Positions 8,369 through 16,291 of a DNA stretch of 64,000 nucleotides are shown here, one piece after another (the stretch's first letter is position 1; the number at the start of each line of letters is the position of its first letter). The position numbers were made by a program, and so were the translations under genes. This DNA is from Streptomyces longwoodensis. GTDB taxonomy: Bacteria; Actinomycetota; Actinomycetes; Streptomycetales; Streptomycetaceae. The notes beneath the pieces were generated by a model. The model was not told the DNA's origin. It saw only the letters and a list, made by a program, of their open reading frames with translations, and made no database searches. The stretch is from assembly GCF_001514125.1 (NCBI RefSeq), contig NZ_KQ948549.1:949769-1013768 (forward strand), written 5' to 3'.

Positions 8369-9064
8369 TCAGTCGGCCCGGCGGGGGAGCGGTGTCCCGG
8401 TGATGCCGTTGATCAGTACGTCGAAGCCCCAGGTCAGCCGGTCCTCGACCGGGCCGGAGAGCAGGTCCGGCGAGTGGGCCTTGATCATCGGGTGGGTGGA
8501 GGCGTCCGCCGTGTGCACGGCCTCCGCCAGGGCGTTCCAGTCGTCCTGCGCGGAGGGCGTGCTCTCCTGCGTGCCGTGTTCGGCGGCGACGGCCGTGGCG
8601 TGCTGGAGCAGCAGGTCGAGGCCCCAGGCGACCTGGTCGGGCGCGGCACCGCCGCCGGACAGGAGGGCGAGGACGCGCTCCACGAGGGCGAGGTAGTTCT
8701 CCCCGCTGGGCCGCGCCACCAGCGCCGAGCGGGCCAGCTGCGGGTGCCGGAACAGGACGTCGGTGTACGACCTGAGCACCGCTAGGAGCTGCTCCCGCCA
8801 GCCCGCCCCCGCGTCACCGCCGGTCAGGTCGACCTCGCCGAGCAGCGCGTCCAGCACGGCGGCGTGCAGTTCCGCGGTGTTGGCCACGTAGACGTAGAGC
8901 GAGGCGGGACCGGTGTCCAGCTCCTGCGCCAGGCGGCGCATGGTCACCTTCGCCAGTCCCTCGGCGCGCAGGATGCGCAGGGCCGTGCCGACGATCCCCG
9001 CGCGGGTCAGGGCAGGTTTGGCGGGGCGTTCGCGGCGGCTGATCGGGTCTCGCTTCGCATCCAT
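8369..9064 (-). CDS. TetR-family regulator (TetR_C-type)
   Basis: A 231-residue repressor. An N-terminal HTH (IVGTALRILRAEGLAKVTMR, then RRLAQELDTGPASLYVYV) is followed by a helical ligand domain of the TetR class-1 C-terminal type (YTDVLFRHPQLARSAL, WGLDLLLQHATAVAAEHG). The start ATG at 9064 is the first methionine before the HTH, and the frame further upstream runs through the divergent promoter. Matching CGAAC-N2-GTTCG palindromes precede this gene and the monooxygenase, indicating autoregulation plus control of the enzyme, probably relieved by the enzyme's substrate. Confidence 0.9.
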   Translation of the reverse strand: MDAKRDPISRRERPAKPALTRAGIVGTALRILRAEGLAKVTMRRLAQELDTGPASLYVYVANTAELHAAVLDALLGEVDLTGGDAGAGWREQLLAVLRSYTDVLFRHPQLARSALVARPSGENYLALVERVLALLSGGGAAPDQVAWGLDLLLQHATAVAAEHGTQESTPSAQDDWNALAEAVHTADASTHPMIKAHSPDLLSGPVEDRLTWGFDVLINGITGTPLPRRAD

Positions 9065-9077
9065 GCGCGGATCGTAA

Positions 9078-9089
9078 CGAACGCGTTCG
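9078..9089. promoter_or_regulatory. TetR autoregulatory operator
   Basis: Perfect palindrome CGAACGCGTTCG, 14 bp upstream of the TetR start codon. It has the same half-sites as the operators at 8286-8314. It also lies in the divergent promoter of the SRPBCC gene at 9209, so that operon could be affected. Confidence 0.7.
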
Positions 9090-9208
9090 CCCGCACCCGG
9101 ACCCCGCCTCGTCCCCCGCTCGGCGCGGAGGAGGGGACGACGGTTGGAGCCGCCGCTTCCCGGGCACCCGGGGGGCCCGTTCAGCAGGAAATGTGCTCGG
9201 AGGTGCGC

Positions 9209-9724
9209 ATGGCGGTTCGTCACCGTCTGATCAAGACCGACCCGTCCGTGGTGTGGGACGTGATCGCCGACGGCAGCAGGTACGCCGACTGGGTCGTGGG
9301 CACCGGCGCCTCGCGCCCGAACCGCGGCCGGTGGCCCGAGAAGGGCGCCTCGATCGAGTACGAGGTGCCGCTCGGCCCGTGGCGGCTCAGCAACGAGACG
9401 ATCGTGCGCCGCTGCGAGGAGGGCCGCCAGCTCGAACTGGAGATCCTGGCCGGCCCCCTCGGCACCGCCCGCTTCTCCATCGAGCTGCGCGAGTGGGGCG
9501 AGCACTGCCTGGTCATCGCGGACGAACACCCGCTGCAGGGCGCGGGGGGCGCACTGCACAACTTCGGCGCCGAGGCCGTCATCCAGCTCCGTCACCGGAC
9601 CATGCTGGCCCGGCTCGCCCGCTGCTGCGAGGAACAGGCCGAGGAGCAGGCCGAACAGCCCGAACAGGGCCACGAGCCGGCCGCCCGCGGCCTCGGCGTG
9701 CAGGAGAGTCCCGGCCATGCCTGA
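9209..9724 (+). CDS. SRPBCC (polyketide cyclase/START-like) protein
   Basis: A 171-residue protein of the SRPBCC helix-grip fold. The N-terminal AVRHRLIKTDPSVVWDVIAD and following YADWVVG match the start of the 'polyketide cyclase / dehydrase' family, whose members form a deep hydrophobic ligand pocket. ATG 9209 is preceded by GGAGG at 5 nt; ATG 9191 is in frame but lacks a ribosome site. The C-terminal 30 residues are Glu/Gln-rich. Its end overlaps the next start by 8 bp (ATGCCTGA), so it is translationally coupled to the oxidoreductase and may bind or shape the same lipid-like substrate. Confidence 0.85.
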   Translation: MAVRHRLIKTDPSVVWDVIADGSRYADWVVGTGASRPNRGRWPEKGASIEYEVPLGPWRLSNETIVRRCEEGRQLELEILAGPLGTARFSIELREWGEHCLVIADEHPLQGAGGALHNFGAEAVIQLRHRTMLARLARCCEEQAEEQAEQPEQGHEPAARGLGVQESPGHA

Positions 9725-11336
9725 TGCCGTGGTCATCGGCGCGGGCCCCAACGGGCTCGTCGCCGCCAACCTGCTCGCCAGTGCCGGGTGGAGCGTGCTC
9801 GTCCTGGAGGAACAGCCGGAGCCGGGCGGCGCGGTCCGCCACGACCGGGGCGTCCACCCCGACTACGTCAACGACCTCTTCAGCTCCTTCTACCCGCTCG
9901 CCGCCGCCTCGCCCGTCCTGGCCTCCCTGCACCTGGAGGACCACGGCCTGCGCTGGAGCCACGCCCCGCACGTGCTGGCCCACCCGCTGACCGACGGCCG
10001 GTGCGCCGTACTGGACCGGCAGATCGACGTCACCGCCGACTCCCTGGAGGCCTTCGCCCCCGGGGACGGCGAGGGCTGGCGACGCCTGTCCCGGCTGTGG
10101 GACACCCTGCACCGGGACGTGCTCGACGCCCTCATGACCCCGTTCCCGCCGGTCAAGGCGGGGGCCCGGCTGCTGCGGAAGCTGCGGGCGGCCGGCGGTC
10201 TGCGCGCCGCCCGCTCCCTCGTGCTGCCGGTACGCCGGCTGGGCGAGGAGGAGTTCACCGGCGAGGGCGGGCGCCTGCTGCTCGCGGGCAACGCCCTGCA
10301 CGCCGACCTCGCCCCCGAGGCGGCCGGCAGCGGCGGCTTCGGCTGGCTGATGTCGATGCTCGGCCAGACCTACGGCTTCCCCGTCCCCGTCGGCGGCTCC
10401 GGCGCCCTGACCGACGCGCTGGTACGGCGACTGCGGGCGCACGGGGGAGAACTGCGCTGCGGGGAACGGGTGGAACGCGTCGTCGTGCGCGGCGGGCGTG
10501 CCGTGGGCGTGCGGACCTCTGCCGGGGCTGCCGTGCCCGCGAGCCGCGCCGTGCTCGCCGACGTCGCCGTACCCGCTCTGTACGAGGACCTCGTCGGCCT
10601 CGAGCACCTGCCCGACCAGGTGGCGGACGACCTGCGGCGCTTCCAGTGGGACTTCGCCACCTTCAAGGTGGACTGGGCCCTGGACGGCCCCGTGCCCTGG
10701 CGGGCCGAGCAGGCGAGCCGGGCCGGGACCGTCCACCTCGCCGACGGCGTGGACGAGCTGACCCGCTTCGCCGCGCAGATCGCCATGCACCAGGTGCCCG
10801 ACCGGCCCTTCAGCCTGTTCGGCCAGATGACCACCTCGGACCCGAGCCGCTCCCCGGCGGGCACCGAGTCGGCGTGGGCCTACACCCACGTCCCGCGGGA
10901 GATCCGCGAGGACGCCGGCGACGAGGGCATCACCGGCGCCTGGGGCCCGGACGACCAGGAACGCATGGCCGACCGGGTGGAACGGCAGGTCGAGCGCTTC
11001 GCACCCGGGTTCCGCGCGCGCGTGCGGGCCCGCCGGATCCTCGCCCCGCCCACCCTCCAGTCGCTCGACGCCAACCTCGTGGCCGGCGCCATCAACGGCG
11101 GCACGACCGCCCTGCACCAGCAGCTGTTCTTCCGCCCCGTGCCCGGCACCGGCCGCCCGGAGACCCCGGTGCCCGGTCTCTACCTCGCGTCGGCCGGCGC
11201 CCACCCCGGCGGCGGGGTGCACGGCGCCCCCGGCGCCAACGCGGCCCGCGCCGCCCTGCGCAGTGCCCGCGTACCCGTCCTCGCCGGCGCCCAGCGCCTC
11301 CTCACCCGCCGCGACCGCACCGGACGCAAACGCTGA
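9717..11336 (+). CDS. CrtI/phytoene-desaturase-like FAD oxidoreductase
   Basis: A 539-residue flavoprotein. The N-terminus has the FAD-binding motif VVIGAGPNGLVAANLLASAG and an E-binding loop (VLEEQPEPGGAVRHD). The central part resembles carotenoid desaturases and bacterial PYROXD2-like oxidoreductases (FGWLMSMLGQTYGFPVPVGG). The C-terminus has the second FAD segment GLYLASAGAHPGGGVHGAPG. Its substrate is probably a hydrophobic polyene or lipid, but no carotenoid genes are nearby. It is coupled to the SRPBCC gene and followed by a strong terminator. Confidence 0.9.
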   Translation: MPDAVVIGAGPNGLVAANLLASAGWSVLVLEEQPEPGGAVRHDRGVHPDYVNDLFSSFYPLAAASPVLASLHLEDHGLRWSHAPHVLAHPLTDGRCAVLDRQIDVTADSLEAFAPGDGEGWRRLSRLWDTLHRDVLDALMTPFPPVKAGARLLRKLRAAGGLRAARSLVLPVRRLGEEEFTGEGGRLLLAGNALHADLAPEAAGSGGFGWLMSMLGQTYGFPVPVGGSGALTDALVRRLRAHGGELRCGERVERVVVRGGRAVGVRTSAGAAVPASRAVLADVAVPALYEDLVGLEHLPDQVADDLRRFQWDFATFKVDWALDGPVPWRAEQASRAGTVHLADGVDELTRFAAQIAMHQVPDRPFSLFGQMTTSDPSRSPAGTESAWAYTHVPREIREDAGDEGITGAWGPDDQERMADRVERQVERFAPGFRARVRARRILAPPTLQSLDANLVAGAINGGTTALHQQLFFRPVPGTGRPETPVPGLYLASAGAHPGGGVHGAPGANAARAALRSARVPVLAGAQRLLTRRDRTGRKR

Positions 11337-11347
11337 CCCCTCCCGCC

Positions 11348-11386
11348 GCACCCGGGCGCGTCCTCGACGTTCACGCGCCCGGGTGC
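11348..11386. terminator. Terminator hairpin
   Basis: 14-bp perfect stem GCACCCGGGCGCGT/ACGCGCCCGGGTGC with an 11-nt loop, 12 bp after the oxidoreductase stop. It separates that pair from the small-ORF/SDR group downstream. Confidence 0.7.
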
Positions 11387-11418
11387 ATCCGAAGCCCACC
11401 CGGAAAGGGAACACCCTC

Positions 11419-11481
11419 GTGACCACCCACCGTTTCCGCCCCACGGGTCACGCCCCGCCGCTCACCGAGGGAGAACCATGA
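11419..11481 (+). CDS. Possible 20-residue leader peptide
   Basis: GTG start with AAAGGGA 9 nt upstream and a 20-codon frame (VTTHRFRPTGHAPPLTEGEP). Its TGA stop overlaps the ATG of the next gene as ATGA. The peptide is rich in Pro, Thr and His and has no recognisable homology. The strong ribosome site and exact stop/start overlap argue for translation and coupling; the short length argues for caution. It may be a regulatory leader. Confidence 0.4.
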   Translation: MTTHRFRPTGHAPPLTEGEP

Positions 11482-11930
11482 ACCACCACCACGACGGCCC
11501 CGACGCCCGGCACCGCCGCCCCGACGGTGTCGACGACAAGACCGTCGAGGCCCTCGGATCGCTGTCGAAGGCGCTGGAGACCACCGAGCGGGCCCGCGGC
11601 CACCTGTACGGCTTCCACCAGCTGACCGGCACCGCCGACCTGGAACTGGACCGCGCGGTGCGGCTGTTGCGCGAGGCGGGTCACACCGGCTGGGCGGACA
11701 AGGTCGAGACCGAGGTCCTAGGCCGCAACGTCATCCCGGGCCACTGGACGTTCCAGATCGTCGAGGCCTACAACGACACGTACTACGACCCCTTCCGGCA
11801 GCTGGAACGCGCCGCGGTGGCCGAACTCGCCGACGGACGCGACCACCTGTACGAGGCGGAGATGAAGGAGGACCGCCGCACCGAGGGTCATCCCGACCAC
11901 TCGGCGCGTCCCCCGGCCACGGACGCCTGA
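11478..11930 (+). CDS. Conserved actinobacterial hypothetical protein
   Basis: A 150-residue acidic, soluble protein with no signal peptide or membrane helix. It starts with a His-rich segment (MNHHHD), then a predicted amphipathic helix with heptad-like leucines (VEALGSLSKALETTERARGH) and a Tyr-rich segment (QIVEAYNDTYYDPFRQLE). GGGAGAACC precedes ATG 11478. I do not recognise a characterised family; the helical pattern suggests a four-helix-bundle-like fold. It heads a run of co-directional genes (SDR, Tudor-like, Pyr_excise), all with short gaps, which suggests one operon. Confidence 0.75.
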   Translation: MNHHHDGPDARHRRPDGVDDKTVEALGSLSKALETTERARGHLYGFHQLTGTADLELDRAVRLLREAGHTGWADKVETEVLGRNVIPGHWTFQIVEAYNDTYYDPFRQLERAAVAELADGRDHLYEAEMKEDRRTEGHPDHSARPPATDA

Positions 11931-11950
11931 ACCGCGGGAGGGCCGAACCC

Positions 11951-12832
11951 GTGCGCACCAGCCCCCTGAAGAACCGGACCGTCGTGGTCACCGGAGCGGC
12001 TCGCGGCCTCGGCGCGGCCCTCGCGTCCGAGATCGCCGCCCGCGGAGCCCGCGTCGCCCTCCTCGGGCACGAGAAAGAACTGCTGGACGACCTGGCCACG
12101 CGGCTGCCGACCCCGGCGCTCGCGCTCGAGACCGACGTCACCGACCTGCCCGCACTGCGGGAGGCCGCCGACCGCACGCGCCGCACCCTGGGACGGCCCT
12201 CCGCCGTCGTCGCCAACGCCGGCGTGGCGGACGGCGGCCCCTTCACCGCGACCGACCCGGCCGAATGGCGCCGGGTGATCGACGTCAACCTCACGGGCAG
12301 CGCCCAGACCGCCCGGGCGTTCCTGCCCGACCTCGAGGCGACGGCCGGCTACCACCTGCAGATCGCCTCCCTCGCGGCCCTCGGCGCCGCGCCCCTGATG
12401 AGCGCCTACTGCGCGTCCAAAGCGGGCGTCGAGGCCTTCGCCCACTCCCTGCGCGCCGAGGTGGCGAGCCGCGGCGTCGCCGTGGGCATCGCCTACCTGA
12501 ACTGGACCGACACCGACATGATCCGCGACGCCGACCGGTACACCGTGCTGCGCGAACTGCGCGGCCACATGCCGGGTCCCGCCCGGCGCGTCTACGGCGC
12601 CGACCGGATCGCCGCCCGGATCGTCGACGGCCTGGAGCGCCGCCGCACGGCGGTGTACGCCCCGCCCTGGCTGCGGCTCGTCCAGCCCGTGCGGGCCGCG
12701 CTGCCGCCGGTGGTCCTGCGCGCGGCCCGCCGGGACCTGTCCCGCCTGGAGGCCGAGGGGTCGCTGGAGCCCACCGGACTGCTGGGCGCCGGGGGAGAGG
12801 CGGACCGCCTCGCGGAAGGACGCGCGCGCTGA
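11951..12832 (+). CDS. Short-chain dehydrogenase/reductase
   Basis: A 293-residue classical SDR. The nucleotide-binding motif is VTGAARGLGAALA, the NNAG-equivalent is VANAGVADGG, and the catalytic Ser-Tyr-Lys set is present as QIASLAALG and SAYCASKAG (YxxxK). The C-terminal 70 residues extend beyond the basic SDR core, with a basic stretch (VVLRAARRDLSRLEAEG), as in larger NADP-dependent family members. GTG 11951 has GGGAGGG upstream. Substrate is unknown. It begins 20 bp after the preceding gene. Confidence 0.9.
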   Translation: MRTSPLKNRTVVVTGAARGLGAALASEIAARGARVALLGHEKELLDDLATRLPTPALALETDVTDLPALREAADRTRRTLGRPSAVVANAGVADGGPFTATDPAEWRRVIDVNLTGSAQTARAFLPDLEATAGYHLQIASLAALGAAPLMSAYCASKAGVEAFAHSLRAEVASRGVAVGIAYLNWTDTDMIRDADRYTVLRELRGHMPGPARRVYGADRIAARIVDGLERRRTAVYAPPWLRLVQPVRAALPPVVLRAARRDLSRLEAEGSLEPTGLLGAGGEADRLAEGRAR

Positions 12833-12875
12833 ACCGGGGGACAGACCCAGGGGGGTCCGAGGGAAAGGACGGCCC

Positions 12876-13112
12876 ATGACCGACAAGAAGAAGCAGAGCA
12901 AGAAGTCCCAGGACCTGAACAAGGGCGACGAGGTGACCTGGAAGACGCACGGGTCCACGACCGAGGGCCAGGTCGAGCGCGAGATCACCGAGCGGACCGA
13001 GGCCGCCGGACGCACCGTCGACGCCTCCCCGGACGACCCCCAGTACGAGGTCCGCAGCGAGAAGTCGGGCAAGTCGGCGGTGCACAAGCCGTCGGCCCTG
13101 CACAAGAAGTGA
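12876..13112 (+). CDS. DUF2945 / hypervirulence-associated Tudor-domain protein
   Basis: A 78-residue, highly charged protein. Its centre, DLNKGDEVTWKTHGSTTEGQVEREI, with the later QYEVRSEKSGKSAVHKPSAL, matches DUF2945 (HVA1 family, Tudor-like beta barrel). The N-terminus is a Lys-rich tail (DKKKQSKKSQ). AAAGGAC precedes ATG 12876. The family's role is not known. It sits between an SDR gene and a DNA-repair-like gene in one run of genes. Confidence 0.85.
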   Translation: MTDKKKQSKKSQDLNKGDEVTWKTHGSTTEGQVEREITERTEAAGRTVDASPDDPQYEVRSEKSGKSAVHKPSALHKK

Positions 13113-13131
13113 ACCGCTGAGGACACCCGGC

Positions 13132-13608
13132 ATGCAGACCTTCCTCCCCGACCCGGACTTCCGCCGCAGCGCGGAACTCCTGGACCGCCGCCGGCTGGGC
13201 AAGCAGCGCGTGGAAGCGCTCCAGGTCCTGCGCGGCCTGACCGTGCCCGGGTACGGCTGGCGCAGACACCCGGCCGTGCGGATGTGGCACGGCTACGAGG
13301 AGGCCCTGGTCCGCTACGGGCTGGAGGTCTGCCGGGTGTGGCGCGAGCTGGGCCACCAGGACAGCTGCGCCGCCTCGCTGGTCGCCGGGTACGCGGCGGG
13401 CCGCCCGCACGCCGCCGTCCGCGACCAGCCCGCCCTCGCCGAGGCCGGGGAGCTGCCGCCCTGGCTCGGCGACGAGGCGTTCCACCTCAGCCACCGGTCC
13501 GCGCTGGTGCGCAAGGACCCCGAGACCTACGGGCCGCTGTTCCCCGGTACCCCCGACGACCTGCCCTACCTCTGGCCGTCGTCCGACCGGCAGGCGGCGG
13601 TCGCGTAA
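13132..13608 (+). CDS. MSMEG_6728-type / Pyr_excise-family protein
   Basis: A 158-residue protein of the family annotated as pyrimidine dimer DNA glycosylase (PF03013) or MSMEG_6728. The N-terminal MQTFLPDPDFRRSAELLDRR followed by RLGKQRVEALQVL is the family signature, and HPAVRMWHGYEEAL is the second conserved block. Members resemble T4 endonuclease V, but actinobacterial ones are untested, so DNA repair is an inference. It begins 19 bp after the Tudor-like gene and is the last gene of the run; the next gene is convergent. Confidence 0.85.
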   Translation: MQTFLPDPDFRRSAELLDRRRLGKQRVEALQVLRGLTVPGYGWRRHPAVRMWHGYEEALVRYGLEVCRVWRELGHQDSCAASLVAGYAAGRPHAAVRDQPALAEAGELPPWLGDEAFHLSHRSALVRKDPETYGPLFPGTPDDLPYLWPSSDRQAAVA

Positions 13609-13642
13609 GGGCTGCCTCGTCCCGACGCCGGCCCCACCGGGC

Positions 13643-14467
13643 TCAGTCCGGGCGGGGGCCGGCGCCCGCGACCCGGAACACCGGCCAGCCGATCTCGGTG
13701 CGCCACCGGTCGGCGTCCGGCGTGTCGCGCGGGCCGACCAGGTAGGTCTCGCGCACCGGCCCGGCCACGGCCAGGGCGTGGTCGGCGACCCACCTGCCCA
13801 GCTCGCCGTAGGTGACCTCGATGGTGTCGTGGGTCCCCGGATGCACGGTGACCGCCAGTTCCGCGGGCGGCAGCTCGGTGCCCTGGACGCGGCCCAGGTC
13901 CGGGACGGGCGCGACCACCGGGACGTACACGAGCACGTCCCCGCGGCCGTCGCTGAACAGCGCGTTGTCGTAGAGGCCGCCCGGGGGACCCGTCGGCGCG
14001 TCGACGACGGCGTCCAGCTCGGCCATCGCGCCCGCGTACCAGGGCAGCACCTCCTCGAGCGTGACCGTGCCCCGCACCGCGGCCACGCGCCGCGCGGGCG
14101 CGTGCCGCAGCTCGACGGCGACCCCGGCCGGCTCGGGGCGCAGCAGCCGCTGCAGCGACGCGACGGCCGCCTGGGTCCGTGACAGCTGGTCCTGGAGCCG
14201 CTGGAGGTGCTCGCCCACCAGGTGCGCGCGCACGGCCGGGTCCGGGGCGAGCAGGATCCGCCGGACGTCGGCGAGCGGCACGTCGAGTTCCCGCAGCCGG
14301 GAGATGACCTGGGCGGTGGGGATCTGGCCGGCGTCGTAGTACCGGTAGCCGCTCGACGCGTCCACGTGCGCGGGGTCCAGCAGCCCGGCCTCGTGGTAGC
14401 GGCGCAGCGTTCGGATGCTCAGGTGGGTCAGCCGGGAGAACTCGCCGATCGTCAGCACGCCTCCCAC
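13643..14467 (-). CDS. MerR-family regulator with GyrI-like effector domain
   Basis: A 274-residue MerR protein. Residues 1-70 form the winged helix ([42 protein letters not shown]). About 75-120 is the dimerisation coiled coil ([23 protein letters not shown]). The C-terminal 150 residues form a GyrI/SoxS-like small-molecule domain, as in BmrR and TipA-like multidrug sensors. A mirror-repeat operator with the spacing usual for MerR proteins lies in the divergent promoter shared with an SDR gene, so it probably activates that operon on ligand binding. Confidence 0.9.
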   Translation of the reverse strand: MGGVLTIGEFSRLTHLSIRTLRRYHEAGLLDPAHVDASSGYRYYDAGQIPTAQVISRLRELDVPLADVRRILLAPDPAVRAHLVGEHLQRLQDQLSRTQAAVASLQRLLRPEPAGVAVELRHAPARRVAAVRGTVTLEEVLPWYAGAMAELDAVVDAPTGPPGGLYDNALFSDGRGDVLVYVPVVAPVPDLGRVQGTELPPAELAVTVHPGTHDTIEVTYGELGRWVADHALAVAGPVRETYLVGPRDTPDADRWRTEIGWPVFRVAGAGPRPD

Positions 14468-14471
14468 TGTG

Positions 14472-14494
14472 CACCCTCCCCCAAGGGGAGAGTG
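14472..14494. promoter_or_regulatory. MerR operator in divergent promoter
   Basis: Inverted repeat CAC-c-CTCCCC-CAA-GGGGAG-a-GTG (one mismatch in 10-bp arms). It begins 5 bp upstream of the merR start and lies 45 bp before the divergent SDR start. The CCCTCCCC..GGGGAGAG form is typical of actinobacterial MerR sites overlapping the -35/-10 spacer. Confidence 0.7.
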
Positions 14495-14538
14495 CAGTGC
14501 TTGACCCGTGCGCGCCGGGAGGCGCCACGCTCGCTCGC

Positions 14539-15333
14539 ATGACCACCACCACCTCCCTCCAGCCCGAACTCGCGGGGCACCCCGCCGTCGTCACCGGCGC
14601 CGGGCGCGGCACCGGCGCCGCGATCGCCGCACGCCTGCGCGCGGCCGGCGCCACCGTGCTCGCGACGGCCCGCACCGCACCCGCCGACGCGGCCTCCGAC
14701 CCCCTCTTCGTCACGGCCGACCTGACCACACCGGAAGGCGTCGACACCGTCACCTCGGCGGTGCACGACCGGCTCGGCACCCCGCACGTCGTCGTCCACA
14801 CGCTCGGCGGCTCCCAGGCGCCGGCCGGTGGGTTCGCCGCCCTCACCGACGCGCACTGGCAGGACGAGCTCACCCTCAACCTGCTGGCCGCCGTCCGCCT
14901 CGACCGCGCGCTGCTCCCCGCGATGCGCGACGCCGGCCGGGGCGCCGTGGTCCACGTCTCCTCCATCCAGCGCCGCCTGCCCCTGCCCGACGCCACCCTC
15001 GGCTACGCCGCCGCCAAGGCCGCGCTCACCACGTACAGCAAGGGCCTCGCCCGCGAGCTGGCCCCGCACGGCGTACGCGTGAACGTGGTCTCCCCGGGCG
15101 CGATCTCGACGGAGGGCACCACGGCCCTGGTCCACCGGATCGCCGACGCCCAGGGCATCGACGAGGCCGCTGCCTGGGAGCAGGTGCTGGCCTCGCTCGG
15201 CGGCATCCCCCTCGGCCGCCCCGCACGCCCCGAGGAAGTGGCCGAACTGGTCGCCTTCCTCGTCTCCGACCGCGCCGCCGCCATCACGGGCGCCGAACAC
15301 ACCATCGACGGCGGCACGGTCCCCACCGTCTGA
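14539..15333 (+). CDS. SDR-family oxidoreductase
   Basis: A 264-residue SDR resembling FabG-type reductases. The cofactor motif is [13 protein letters not shown], the catalytic serine lies in VHVSSIQRR, the YxxxK motif is [12 protein letters not shown], and the C-terminal family motif is [17 protein letters not shown] prefer ATG 14539 over the upstream GTG at 14497 because the latter lies against the MerR operator. There is no clear ribosome site, so the message may be leaderless or nearly so. It is probably induced by the divergent MerR protein. Confidence 0.88.
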   Translation: MTTTTSLQPELAGHPAVVTGAGRGTGAAIAARLRAAGATVLATARTAPADAASDPLFVTADLTTPEGVDTVTSAVHDRLGTPHVVVHTLGGSQAPAGGFAALTDAHWQDELTLNLLAAVRLDRALLPAMRDAGRGAVVHVSSIQRRLPLPDATLGYAAAKAALTTYSKGLARELAPHGVRVNVVSPGAISTEGTTALVHRIADAQGIDEAAAWEQVLASLGGIPLGRPARPEEVAELVAFLVSDRAAAITGAEHTIDGGTVPTV

Positions 15334-15362
15334 CCCGCCCCGCAGCCATGGAGGGAACGCCC

Positions 15363-15716
15363 ATGACCTCGAACGCCCTTGCCCACTTGCCCGTCCGCGT
15401 CCGGACGTACCTCGACGCGCACGCCCGCCACGACGTGCCCACCGCGGCCGACTGCTTCGGCCCCGCCGCGGTGGTCGTCGACGACGGCCGCACCCACCGC
15501 GGCCGCGACGCGGTCCTGGCCTGGCTGGACCGGACCTCGACCGAGTACACCTACACGACCACCCCGCTCACCGCCGTCCCGCACGACGACCGGCACTGGA
15601 CGGTGACCCAGCGCCTCGAGGGCGACTTCCCCGGCGGCACCGTCGACCTCGCCCACACCTTCACACTCGACGAGGACGGACGCATCACCGGCCTCACCAT
15701 CGTCCCGTGCGCGTGA
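15363..15716 (+). CDS. NTF2/SnoaL-like protein
   Basis: A 117-residue single-domain protein of the NTF2-like alpha+beta fold. YLDAHARHDVPTAADCFGPAAVVVDDGRTHRGRDAVLAWLDR is the family pattern of a helix followed by the 'GxxAIxxW' strand region. Such proteins act as small isomerases, cyclases or ligand-binding partners. GGAGG is 8 nt upstream of ATG 15363. It lies 29 bp after the SDR gene, almost certainly in the same MerR-controlled operon. Confidence 0.85.
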   Translation: MTSNALAHLPVRVRTYLDAHARHDVPTAADCFGPAAVVVDDGRTHRGRDAVLAWLDRTSTEYTYTTTPLTAVPHDDRHWTVTQRLEGDFPGGTVDLAHTFTLDEDGRITGLTIVPCA

Positions 15717-15750
15717 ACGTCCCGCCTCACCCGGTCCCCGTTCAGCCGGG

Positions 15751-16153
15751 TCAGCGCACCCGTCTCGCCGACGGCCCCTCTGCGAGGCGCTGTGCAAGGT
15801 CGAGCAGATCAGCCAGGTGCAGCACCCGCCCGTCGAATCCTGGGAGGGGGACATGGAGGGGCTGCATCCAGCGGGCGGGGATGGCGTTCAGCCCGTAGTA
15901 CGCCCCCGCAAGGCCACATACGTTGGACAGCGTGCCCGCCTCCAGCGCGGCGAACTGGGACTCCACCGATGTCCTTGGGCTCTGCTGCTGCCCACCGCTG
16001 GAAGCGGGCGAAGATGTCCGGCAGGTCCAGTCCTCCCCGCGTGGGAAACCGAGCGGTGAACGCTCCCTGGGGACCGAACTCGAAGGGGCCACCCAGGGCG
16101 TCACCCACCGCTGAGCCGACGACCGCGCCGGCGGCCCGCTGAATCCGCTTCAT
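15751..16153 (-). pseudogene. Decayed ADP-ribosylglycohydrolase
   Basis: From ATG 16153 the N-terminus (RAAGAVVGSAVGDALGGPFE) is that of the DraG/ADP-ribosylglycohydrolase family. The C-terminal part (VCGLAGAYYGLNAIPARW, PLHVPLPGFDGRVL) lies in another frame. Family members are about 300 residues; here about 130 codons remain. The first deletion joins the FP segment to RGGLDLPDIF, removing the region that holds the catalytic DDT motif. The second removes the middle of the protein, including the second metal-binding motif, and shifts the frame. The second junction carries a 43-bp patch matching the GH127 gene. It is non-functional. Confidence 0.85.
15922..15964. repeat. 43-bp patch homologous to GH127 gene (copy in pseudogene)
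   Basis: Matches 18520-18562 at 40 of 43 positions in the same orientation. It encodes FAALEAGTLSN in one pseudogene frame, exactly as in the GH127 protein. It sits at the internal deletion junction. Confidence 0.85.
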
Positions 16154-16291
16154 TCACGCAGGCTAGTTGTGCCCCACTGATGGCCGCACGGCCCTGTCGG
16201 CTCTTCGGCCCGCCGGGCAGGCCCTACGCCATCCAGGCAGTTGGCTCGGCCGACGCCCTCAGCGCCAACCCCGGGCGTCACGACGCACAGG

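Noticed and set aside
14497..14538. Upstream GTG start for the SDR at 14539
   Set aside because: It would start 3 bp after the MerR operator and adds 14 residues without ribosome site or family support.
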